The notes below the pieces were generated by a model. It was not told where the DNA came from. It saw nothing but the letters and a program-made list of their open reading frames with translations, and did no database searches. Positions 18,557-28,900 of a stretch of DNA of 64,000 nt are shown in pieces. The stretch comes from JBMORL01 sp049322335 (lineage in GTDB: Bacteria; Bacteroidota; Bacteroidia; Flavobacteriales_D; UBA2798): assembly GCA_049322335.1 (NCBI GenBank), contig JBMORL010000020.1:1-64000 (forward strand), given 5' to 3'. Position 1 is the stretch's first letter. Each line of letters begins with the position of its first letter. A program made the translations under genes and the position numbers.

Positions 18557-19309
18557 ATGAAAAAACATTTACTTACTCTCTGCCTTGCTGCCACTGCCGG
18601 ATGGGCTATGTCGCAAATTACATTGGTGGATGAAACCAATGGTAATGTAATTACACCCGGATCAACCTTTATGGTATCCGGAACCACTGCACAGGCTGAT
18701 TTAAACTACGACCTTATTAAAGCAGTTAATAATACCGGAACCACTACAAAAATAAATATGCGCAGGTATGAATTAACTGCTCCGGCAGGAACCAAAAACT
18801 ATTTCTGCTGGTATGTTTGCCTCACAGAAGTGAATGCAGGAGCCTCTCCTACTTTAAACCACTCTGCGGGACCGGTAATGAACTCCAATAATGGCGATAC
18901 GCTGGATCTGTTTAGCGGCCATCATAAACCTTATGGCGTTCCCGGAATGGCTACTTTCCGCTATGTTTGGTTTGATATCAATGACCCTAATGATTCTACC
19001 TATATAGACATCTCTTTTGATATTGCTTTAGGCGTGGAAGAAAACAAGATATCACATGAAATCAATCTCTATCCCAACCCCGCTAATGCTTTTGTAAAGT
19101 ATGATTATTCCCTCACCAATACCACGGGCAGTGACAAACACCTGGTAATTATGGATGTTTTGGGAAATAAAGTAAGGGAAATAGCTATCAACAATGAAAA
19201 AGGGGTGATTACTGTAGATATTCATTCACTCAAAGCCGGAATTTATTTCTATTCTTTGTTAGTAGATGGAAAAGCTATCGAAACCAAAAGGTTGATGATC
19301 CAGCATTAA
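18557..19309 (+). CDS. T9SS type A sorting-domain protein
   Basis: A 250-residue secreted protein. It has a signal peptide (MKKHLLTLCLAATAGWAMSQ), a ~150-residue beta-rich passenger of unknown role containing RYELTAPAGTKNYFCWYVC, and a type A sorting domain (INLYPNPANAFVKYDY ... AGIYFYSLLVDGKAIETKRL). It should be exported through SprA. It overlaps the convergent sirtuin gene by 4 bp at the shared TTAA. Confidence 0.85.
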   Translation: MKKHLLTLCLAATAGWAMSQITLVDETNGNVITPGSTFMVSGTTAQADLNYDLIKAVNNTGTTTKINMRRYELTAPAGTKNYFCWYVCLTEVNAGASPTLNHSAGPVMNSNNGDTLDLFSGHHKPYGVPGMATFRYVWFDINDPNDSTYIDISFDIALGVEENKISHEINLYPNPANAFVKYDYSLTNTTGSDKHLVIMDVLGNKVREIAINNEKGVITVDIHSLKAGIYFYSLLVDGKAIETKRLMIQH

Positions 19310-20007
19310 CCTTCAGATAATAATTGTTTAGCCAGCATGGGAACCCCATCGCTGGCTTTTTTCTGTATAATGGTGAGATTTTCCACATCGGCCACCCTTG
19401 GAACAGCCGGGTCAACAAGGTATTTTTTTGTTTTCCAGGAAGAATAATAGAGAATATTGGCCGCAGGATATACTGTTAGCGATGTGCCCACCACCATCAG
19501 TATCTCTGCTTCAGCCACAATATCCTGTGCAATAGCCATATTGGGAACCTCTTCGCCAAACCAAACCACATGTGGCCTTAACTGGTAACCTGCCGGACAG
19601 TGGTCACCATAATTTAGTATTCCCTTTTTTATGGGATATAATTTGCTGTCTTTTCCGCTGGTGCTGCGGGCAAACATGATATTGCCATGCAAGTGCAGCA
19701 CATTGGAAGATCCCGCCCTCTGGTGAAGGTTGTCTATATTTTGTGTGATAATGGTAACCTCAAATTTTTTTTCCAGTTCGGCAAGAGCATAATGTGCAGG
19801 ATTGGGCTCTGCTTTAAGAATCTGTTCCCTTCGTTTATTATAGAATTCCAATACCAGATGAGGGTCTTTTTGCCAGGCCTCGGGAGTAGCCACATCCATT
19901 ACATTATATTCTTCCCATAAGCCATCCGAGTCGCGGAAAGTCTTCAACCCGCTGTCGGCACTTATTCCTGCACCCGAAAAAACCACCAGTTTTCTTTTCT
20001 TTCCCAT
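19306..20007 (-). CDS. cobB: NAD-dependent protein deacylase, sirtuin class III (CobB)
   Basis: A 233-residue sirtuin that removes acyl groups from lysines with NAD. Motifs are FSGAGISADSGLKTFRDSDG, TQNIDNLHQRAG with LHLHG (catalytic His) and RPHVVWFGE. The YNKRR segment matches the Tyr..Arg pair of class III sirtuins that favour succinyl or malonyl groups. The usual four zinc Cys are missing: where they normally lie (FARSTSGKDSK ... GDHCPAGYQ) only one Cys remains, as I recall for several Bacteroidota homologues. The start ATG at 20007 lies next to an AT-rich upstream region shared with the divergent maeB. Confidence 0.93.
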   Translation of the reverse strand: MGKKRKLVVFSGAGISADSGLKTFRDSDGLWEEYNVMDVATPEAWQKDPHLVLEFYNKRREQILKAEPNPAHYALAELEKKFEVTIITQNIDNLHQRAGSSNVLHLHGNIMFARSTSGKDSKLYPIKKGILNYGDHCPAGYQLRPHVVWFGEEVPNMAIAQDIVAEAEILMVVGTSLTVYPAANILYYSSWKTKKYLVDPAVPRVADVENLTIIQKKASDGVPMLAKQLLSEG

Positions 20008-20114
20008 TTCGATTTGAGCGGCTTAAATTACTATTTTTTTATTCCTTCAGCACCGACCCGCCCCAGTATTGGCATTTTTTTAATTTTACCCTTTACAATA
20101 TTGATTATTCTGCC

Positions 20115-22388
20115 ATGATTAAATTTAAAAAACAGGAAGCACTCGACTATCATTCACAGGGAAGAAAAGGTAAAATTGAGGTGATCCCAAGCAAACCTTA
20201 CTCTTCTCAACGAGATCTTTCCCTGGCCTATTCTCCCGGTGTAGCCGAACCTTGCCTGGCGATTGCCAAAAACAAAAACGATGTTTATAAATACACTGCC
20301 AAAGGAAACCTTGTTGCTGTTATTTCCAACGGAACGGCTGTTCTTGGACTGGGAAATATTGGAGCAGATGCCGCCAAGCCGGTAATGGAAGGAAAAGCGC
20401 TGCTTTTTAAGATCTATGCTGATATAGATGTATTTGATATTGAGATCAACGAAACAGATGTGGAAAAATTTGTTCAAACAGTAAAAGCCATAGCACCCAC
20501 TTTCGGAGGAATAAACCTCGAAGACATTAAAGCTCCCGAGGCCTTCGAAATAGAGAGAAGACTGAAGGAAGAACTGGATATTCCGCTTATGCATGATGAC
20601 CAGCACGGAACGGCCATCATTTCGGCCGCTGCGTTAATCAATGCGCTGGAACTGGCAAAAAAGAAAGTGGATAAGATAAAACTGGTGGTTAACGGTGCGG
20701 GGCCTTCAGCTATTTCATGTGCACGATTGTATGTTTCACTGGGCGTTAAACGCGAAAACCTTATTATGCTCGACAGCAAAGGGGTGATCTCAAAATCACG
20801 GAAAGATCTTGACAGCCACAAACAATGGTTTGCCACAGAAAAGAAAATCAAAACACTGGCAGAGGCAATGAAAGGCGCTGATGTTTTTTTGGGATTATCG
20901 CGGGGAAATATCCTTACCAAAGAAATGATCAAATCGATGGCAAAAAATCCCATTGTATTTGCTTTGGCCAATCCCGTTCCCGAAATTTCATATAAAGATG
21001 CCAAAGCCGCCCGCGAAGATATTATTGTAGCTACCGGCCGGTCCGATCATCCCAACCAGGTAAATAACGTATTGGGATTCCCCTTCATTTTCCGCGGAGC
21101 CCTGGATGTACGCGCCACCTGCATCAACGAAGAAATGAAACTGGCAGCAGTGCGTGCTATTGCCGACCTGGCCAAAGAACAGGTTCCTGAAGAAGTAAAC
21201 GAAGCCTATGGAGAAAAAAATATTTCTTTCGGCCGTGAAAATATTATCCCCAAACCGTTAGATCCAAGGTTGCTCTGGTATGTCGCTCCCGCAGTTGCCA
21301 AAGCCGCTATGAAAACCGGTGTAGCCAAAGCCCCTGTCGAAGACTGGGACGCCTACATCAACAGCCTGAAAAAACGTTTGGGGCAGGATAACAAACTGCT
21401 TCGCAATCTTACAGAAAAAGCAAGCAAAAATCCCAAACGCGTGGTATTTGCAGAAGGAGATAATTACAAAATCCTGAAAGCTGCACAAATTGCCAACGAG
21501 GAAGGAATAGCAATCCCCATACTGTTAGGTGATCCTAAAAAAATAAAAAATCTCATTAAAGAATACTCCCTTGATTTCGACCAGGTAGAAATTGTTGATC
21601 CCCGCGGCACAGAAGAAACCGAAAGGCGGATGAAATACGGAGAGAAATTTTTCAAAAAACGCCAGCGTAAAGGATATACTCTTTTCGAATCGCAAAAAAT
21701 AATGCGCGAAAGAAACTATTTTGGCGCTATGATGGTGGAAACCGGTGAGGCCGATGCACTGATATCGGGAATTACACGAAGTTATAAAGATGTTATCCGT
21801 CCGGCACTCCAGATTATCGGCACCGATGATGATGTGAAAAGAGTAGCCGGCATGTACGTTATTTTTACCAAAGAAGGGCCCGTGTTTTTTGCCGATACTA
21901 CAGTAAATAATAATCCCACTGCTGAGGAAATAGTAGACATTACCCTGATGGCGGTAAAAGAAATAAAAAATTTCAAAATTCAGCCACGTATTGCTTTGCT
22001 TTCGTATTCCAATTTTGGTTCGGCATCAGGAGAAGATGCCTCAAAAATGAGCAAAGCCACCGCCATTCTGCACAAAGAACATCCCGGTCTTATTGTTGAT
22101 GGTGAAATTCAGGCCAACTTCGCTTTAAACAACGAACTCCTGGAAGAATTTTTCTCTTTCTCCGAACTCGTGGGCAAAAAACCCAATACGTTTATTTTCC
22201 CCAATCTCGCTTCGGGAAATATTGCCTACAAAATGATCCAGGAAATGACCCATGCCGAAGTTATCGGCCCTATCCTGCTGGGAATGAAAAAATCTTTTCA
22301 TGTATTGCAGATCGGTTGTTCGGTAAGAGAAATTGTAAACATGATAAAAGTAGCCGTAATTGACGCACAGGTAAAAAACAAAAAATGA
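20115..22388 (+). CDS. maeB: NADP-dependent malic enzyme with C-terminal phosphotransacetylase-like domain
   Basis: A 757-residue fusion. Residues 1-430 are a malic enzyme: SLAYSPGVAEPCLAI, HDDQHGTAIISAAAL, an NAD(P)-binding loop VVNGAGPSAISC and FALANPVPEISY. Residues ~430-757 are a Pta-like domain (VVFAEGDNYKILKAA, TTVNNNPTAEEI, FPNLASGNIAYK) that in this family regulates the enzyme and is not thought to be catalytic. It converts malate to pyruvate with NADPH formation. Its last codons overlap the ruvA start by 4 bp (ATGA), so the two are translationally coupled. The order maeB-ruvA-sprA is, as I recall, common in Bacteroidota. Confidence 0.97.
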   Translation: MIKFKKQEALDYHSQGRKGKIEVIPSKPYSSQRDLSLAYSPGVAEPCLAIAKNKNDVYKYTAKGNLVAVISNGTAVLGLGNIGADAAKPVMEGKALLFKIYADIDVFDIEINETDVEKFVQTVKAIAPTFGGINLEDIKAPEAFEIERRLKEELDIPLMHDDQHGTAIISAAALINALELAKKKVDKIKLVVNGAGPSAISCARLYVSLGVKRENLIMLDSKGVISKSRKDLDSHKQWFATEKKIKTLAEAMKGADVFLGLSRGNILTKEMIKSMAKNPIVFALANPVPEISYKDAKAAREDIIVATGRSDHPNQVNNVLGFPFIFRGALDVRATCINEEMKLAAVRAIADLAKEQVPEEVNEAYGEKNISFGRENIIPKPLDPRLLWYVAPAVAKAAMKTGVAKAPVEDWDAYINSLKKRLGQDNKLLRNLTEKASKNPKRVVFAEGDNYKILKAAQIANEEGIAIPILLGDPKKIKNLIKEYSLDFDQVEIVDPRGTEETERRMKYGEKFFKKRQRKGYTLFESQKIMRERNYFGAMMVETGEADALISGITRSYKDVIRPALQIIGTDDDVKRVAGMYVIFTKEGPVFFADTTVNNNPTAEEIVDITLMAVKEIKNFKIQPRIALLSYSNFGSASGEDASKMSKATAILHKEHPGLIVDGEIQANFALNNELLEEFFSFSELVGKKPNTFIFPNLASGNIAYKMIQEMTHAEVIGPILLGMKKSFHVLQIGCSVREIVNMIKVAVIDAQVKNKK

Positions 22389-22960
22389 TCGAATTTGTAA
22401 AAGGACGGATGGCGGAAAAAAATCCCGCTTATGTGGTAATAGAATGCGGAGGCATTGGTTACTTTCTCCATATTTCACTGCATACTTACTCAAAACTGGG
22501 TAATGATGAACATGTGCATCTTTATACCCACCAGGTTATTCGTGAAGATGCCCATCTTTTATTCGGATTCAAAGAACAGGAAGAGCGCTCGGTATTCCGC
22601 AGCCTTTTATCTGTTTCGGGAGTAGGTGCAAGCACTGCCCGGATGATTCTCTCTTCTATGCCGCCTTCTGATGTACAATCTGCTATCGCCCTGGGAAATG
22701 CCGGTGCGTTTCAAAAAATAAAGGGCATTGGTTCCAAAACTGCCCAGCGAATAATTGTAGACCTTTCCGGTAAAATAGAAAAACTTGACATTTCGTCAGG
22801 CCAGGGAGGTGCATCACAGGTGCGGTCAGAAGCGCTGGCAGCCCTTACTACCCTCGGATTTGATAAGTTCCAGGCCGAAAAAAGCATCGATAAAATACTG
22901 GGGTTGCACAATAATATCAATGTTGAAGAGTTGATTAAGACGGCTCTGAAAAATATGTAA
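22385..22960 (+). CDS. ruvA: Holliday junction DNA helicase subunit RuvA
   Basis: A 191-residue protein of normal RuvA length. It has an N-terminal OB fold (MIEFVKGRMAEKNPAYVVIECGGIGYFLHI), helix-hairpin-helix motifs (LLSVSGVGASTARMIL and IKGIGSKTAQRIIVDL) and a C-terminal domain III (EALAALTTLGFDKFQAEKSI) that contacts RuvB. It binds the four-way junction and loads RuvB. The start overlaps maeB by 4 bp, and sprA begins 32 bp downstream. Confidence 0.97.
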   Translation: MIEFVKGRMAEKNPAYVVIECGGIGYFLHISLHTYSKLGNDEHVHLYTHQVIREDAHLLFGFKEQEERSVFRSLLSVSGVGASTARMILSSMPPSDVQSAIALGNAGAFQKIKGIGSKTAQRIIVDLSGKIEKLDISSGQGGASQVRSEALAALTTLGFDKFQAEKSIDKILGLHNNINVEELIKTALKNM

Positions 22961-22992
22961 ATTCACGGCCCTCAAAACCAAAAAAACCGTTT

Positions 22993-25900
22993 TTGAACTC
23001 CAAACAGGAATATAGCATATTCTGGGCATACCTTGCCTCCTTCATGTGCCTGATGATGGCGGGCTATGCCGGCATCACCACCAATCACCGCCCTTTGCTG
23101 GAGATCCATTCAGAACCCGTTATTGCTATCGATTCCCCTGTTGTTAATCTTACTTATCCTATTTACAACACGGGCGACCCCAACTCAGGAAACAGCAGCA
23201 ATCTTAACCTGGAAGATCCGCTCAATTTTAACAATACGGTAGAATACGATCCCGAAACCGGTACTTATATTTTTAATAATTCGGTGGGTAATTACAATTA
23301 CAATCCTTCTTCCTCCATGTCACTGGAAGAATACCTGGATTATGATATGGAAAATGCCCTGCAGAACAACTGGCAGCAAATTATTAATGATAATTCAGCA
23401 GCAGCAGATAATTCAGGAAAAAGTCCCATTCCCACCCTGCATGTAGGAAGTGGCGATAAAAACTTTTTCGGAAGCAATGCTATCGATATCAAACCTTCGG
23501 GAATGGCCGAACTAAAATTCGGAATCAATACTTCGCGAACAGATAATCCGCAAATCCCCGAGAAACAAAGAAAAATTACTGTATTCGATTTCGACCAGAA
23601 AATACAGCTGAACGTGGTGGGAAGTATCGGTGATAAATTAAAACTCAACACCAGCTATAATACCGAAGCCACATTCGATTTCGAGAACATTATGAAACTC
23701 GAATACAAAGGCAACGAAGATGAAATTATCCAGCTGATTGAAGCCGGTAACGTAAATCTTCCGCTCACCAGCCAGCTCATCCAGGGCAGCCAGAGTTTAT
23801 TCGGATTAAAAACACAACTCAAATTCGGAAGACTTACTGCCACCAGTGTTTTTTCCCAGCAAAAAGGAAAACGCACCGAAGTGGAAGTATCCGGTGGCGC
23901 CCAGGTAAGCACATTCGAGCTTACTGCTGATAATTATGAAGCCAACAAACACTATTTCCTTTCGCATTATTTCCGTAACAATTTTGATGTCGCTATGGCC
24001 AGTTTGCCTACGGTTAATTCGCAGGTGAATATTACACGTATTGAAGTTTGGGTAACCAATAACAACAACACGGTTGACAACACAAGAAATATTATCTCTT
24101 TTGCCGACCTTGGTGAAACTACAATACTGGAAGGAAATCCCGGTGGTGTGATAGCCGGTGTTCCCAAAAACGCCTCCAATGCATTATATAATTTTGCCGC
24201 CAACAGTCCGGGTGTACGCGGATTTAATACCGCTACCAGCACACTCAACAGCATTGTTACTTCTCCCGGCCCTTTTCAGCAAAGTGTGCATTATGAAAAA
24301 GTGCAGAATGCCAGAAAACTAACGGACCAGGAATATACGTACAATGCCCAGCTCGGGTTTATCACACTCAACCAGCCACTCAATAACGATGAGGTGCTTT
24401 CGGTAGCTTATCAATACACCTATATGGGAAATACGTACCAGGTGGGAGAATTTTCAACTGACGGAGTAGCGGGGCAGGAAGCATTGATATTGAAACTGCT
24501 GAAAGGAACAGTTACCAATCCCCGCTATAAACGCTGGGATTTGATGATGAAAAACGTGTATTCCATCGGGGCCTACCAGGTGAACCGTGAAAATTTCCAG
24601 CTTAATGTCTGGTACAATAATCCCACCTCCAGTGTTGACATCAATTACATTCCCCAGCCGGGAATGGATGATAAACCATTGATACAGGTAATCAATATGG
24701 ACCGATACGATCAAAACAACAACCCCTTTGCGGATGGTGTGTTTGATTATGTGCCTATTACTTTTTCAGGAAATAAATCCACCGTAGGAGGAACCATCAA
24801 TCCACAAAACGGAAGAATTTTCTTTACTACTGTAGAACCATTCGGAAAAACACTGAACGATAAACTTATTGCTGCAGGAATAAGTGCTCAAACTGCTTCT
24901 ACGATTGTGTATCAACCGTTATACGACTCTACCAAAACTGCCGCACAACAGATTCCTCAGCTTAACCGCTTTAAAATAAAGGGGACTTACCAGTCATCCT
25001 CCAGTGCCGAAATTTCACTTAACACCATGAACATTCCCCAGGGAGCTGTTTCGGTTTCTGCCGGGGGGCGTGTGCTGGTAGAAAACCAGGATTATACGGT
25101 AGACTATACCATGGGCCGTGTAAAAATTATTAACCAGGGATTACTCGAATCACAAACCCCTATTAAAGTTTCGGTAGAAAGCAATACGCTATTCAATGTG
25201 TTAACCAAAACACTTCTCGGAACACATTTCGATTACCGGGTAAGCAAAGATATCAATGTTGGCGCTACGGTTATCAATCTAACGGAGCGGCCATTAACGC
25301 AGAAAATAAATTATGGGGATGAGCCCGTGAGCAATACCATGCTCGGGCTTAACGGGGACTTCAGAAAAGAAGTGCCTTTTCTTACAAGACTGGTGGATAA
25401 AATTCCGCTTATCTCTACAAAAGAAAAATCCACTGTTACTGCTTCTGCCGAATATGCACACATCATTCCCGGAACAGCACGCGCCATTAACGGAATTTCC
25501 TACATCGATGATTTTGAAGGAAGCCAGTCGGCTATTGATATCCGTTCCTTCAGTGCATGGAGACTGGCCAGTGTTCCCAAAGGACAACCCACTCTTTTCC
25601 CCGAAGCAGAAGACAACAATAAATTGTCGTATGGAATGAACCGCGCTATGTTTAACTGGCACGTAGTAGATCCTCTGTTTTATAATAACAACAATTTAAC
25701 TCCCGACCATATCGCAGGCTCACCTATGCAATCGAGTCATATTATGCGGCAGGTGTTCGAACAGGAAGTGTTTCCCAACCGCCAGCTGGCAACGGGGCAA
25801 CCTACCAATATCGCCATGTTTGATGTGAGTTACTGGCCCGCAGAACGTGGCCCGTACAACTACGATACCACAGGTGTTCCCGGAAAATCTAACGGACTGG

Positions 25901-28900
25901 ACCTTGCTACAGGACAACTGAAAGATCCTGAAACCCGCTGGGGAGGAATTATGCGCCAGTTGCAAACCACCGATTTTGAAGCCGCCAACATCCAGTTCAT
26001 CCAGTTCTGGATTATGGATCCTTTCAACTCGGATGCGGTTACTTCCTTTGGATCAACCGGTGGCGATCTCTATTTCAACCTCGGAAATGTTTCAGAAGAT
26101 ATTCTCTCCGATTCCCGGAAAAGTTTCGAAAACGGAATGCCCACCAGTACCAATTTCGACCCCTCCATTCTTGATACCACTGTATGGGGACGTGTAGCCA
26201 CCACCCAACCTATCGTTAATGCTTTTGAAAACAGTGAAGACCCCAATGTGCGTTTGATGCAGGATATCGGTTTTGACGGATTAAGTTCCTCTCAGGAATA
26301 CGATTTTTTCAGCGCTTACAGAAACTGGATCAACGCTTCCATCGCTTCGCAAACGTTTAAAGATTCGGTGAACAACGACCCCGCCAATGACGATTACAAT
26401 TATTACCGTGACCAGGATTATGATGCCGCCCAACTGGATATTTTAAAACGTTACAAAAGATACAATGGTAACGAAGGAAATTCACCCACCAACGAATTTT
26501 CGCAGAATCTCAACAATGACGGATATCCCACCAGCGCTTCCACTATTCCTGATGTGGAAGACATCAACCAGGATAACAACCTGAGTGAATCGGAAAGTTA
26601 TTTCCAGTATAAAGTAAGTATTCGCCCGCAGGATATGGTAGTGGGACAAAACTTTATTACTGATGCATTGACGAAAAGTGTGCAGATGCCCGATGGATCG
26701 ACCAAACAAATTACGTGGTACCAGTTTAAAATTCCCATTAACAAATACGAAAAAGTAATTAACGGGATTTCTGATTTTCGTTCTATCCGTTTCATCCGGA
26801 TGTTTATGAAAGATTTTGAAAAACCCGCCATCATGCGTTTCGCACGCCTTGAACTGATACGTGGCGAATGGAGAACGTATAACCACAGCCTGTTAGAAGA
26901 TGGCGAATACATCCAGGGAGATCCTGACAATACCACTTTTGCTTTATTTGCCGTAAACATCGAAGAAAACGGAAACCGTGTTCCTGTTCCCTATGTACTT
27001 CCTCCCGGCATCAACCGCCAGGTGGATGTTTCTACTGCCAACCTGCGTAACCTCAACGAGCAATCTCTTGCCATGGAAATTTGCGGCCTGGAAGATGGTG
27101 ATTCGCGCGCCTGCTACCGCAACGTGAGTTTTGATATCCGTTCCTACAAACGGCTTAAAATGTTTGTGCATGCCGAAACTTCGAGCCAGAGCGATATGGT
27201 GACAAAAGACAATGATGTTACTTTATTCATCCGTCTCGGTACAGACTTCACAGAAAATTATTATGAATACGAACTGCCATTAAAAATGACTCCGTGGGGC
27301 TCATCGGTGGATACGGATATCTGGCCTTCAGGTAATGAAGTGGATTTTGAATTTGAAATTTTGAAAGCACTGAAAACACGAAGAAATGAAAAACTGGCAG
27401 CGGGACTGGCACAGGTAAATGAATTGTATATTGAATCGGATCCAAACAATTCTGAACGGCAGATTAAAATAATTGGTAACCCGAACCTGCAGGGATTGAA
27501 AATAATTATGGTCGGTGTAAGAAATCCCGGAAAAAACGGAAATAATCCCTATAAACCCGATGACGGTTTATCAAAATGCCTCGAGGTTTGGATCAACGAA
27601 TTACGCCTTACCGATTTCGACCAGCATGGCGGATGGGCTGCCGTGGGAAGAGTAAATGCCAATCTTGCCGATTTTGCCAACGTATCACTCTCCGGAAATT
27701 ACAGCACGCCTTATTGGGGAAGTATCGAGAAAAAAGTGAGCGAACGTTCGCGTGAAACTATTATTGGTTTTGATGGTTCCACCTCTGTAAATGCCGATAA
27801 ATTCCTGCCCGAAAAATGGGGAATAAAAATTCCCGTTTACATGGGCTATTCTGAAAACATTATCAAACCACAATATGACCCATTGAATCCTGACTTGCTT
27901 TTGGAAAATTCACTGGCTTATATGGCTCCTGATGAACAGGAAATTTATAAGCGAAAAACAGTAAACTACACCCGCAGAAGAAGTTTGAACTTTACCAATG
28001 TGCATAAAGAAAGAGGCCCAAAGAAAAAGAATGCACATTTCTGGGATGTGGAAAATCTTTCGGCTACTTATGCCTACAGCGAAATCTACAGGCGCGATAT
28101 CAATATCGAATACAACATGAACAAAACCTATCGCGGAGGATTGAACTATGCATTTAATGCCAATCCGAAACTGATAGAGCCATTTAAAGAAAATAAATTC
28201 CTTGGTAAGTCAAAATGGTTCGGACTGGTGAAAGACGTTAATTTTTATCTCGGCCCGAAAACTTTTTCAGTACGCAACGAACTCAACAGAACCTATACGG
28301 CCAACCAGATAAGAAATAATTTTGACGGGCTGGTATTTCCTACCTACACCAAAAACTTTACCTGGGTGCGCGCCTATGATATGAAATACGATATCACCCG
28401 CAACCTGAAAGTGGATTTTAACGCCAACAATAATGCTGTAGTGGGCGAACCGTTAGGAAGAGTGGATAAACTGTATAAAGACGAATACCAGGTATTCAAA
28501 GACAGTGTACGTGAAAGTTTGCGCACCTGGGGAATCAACAAGCAATACAACCATACCGTAAATATTAATTACACCTTCCCGCTCAGCAAACTTCCTCTCA
28601 CCGACTGGATTACTGTTACCACCCGTTATTCGGCCAGCTACGACTGGCAGCGCGCACCATTCGGGCAGGACACACTCGGAAATGTGATTCAGAATTCGCG
28701 CAATGTGAACTGGAGCGGACAATTAAACCTCACCACGCTTTACAATAAAATTCCTTTCCTGAAAAAAGTAAACCAGAAAGCGCAAAGCGGTGGCGGAGGT
28801 AAAAAACCAATTGACAAAGGCGGCCTTGATCCCAACAACAAAAAAAATCCGAAAGAAAAAGAAAATAAAGAAGGAGAAGGAAGCGACACCACCAAATCGA

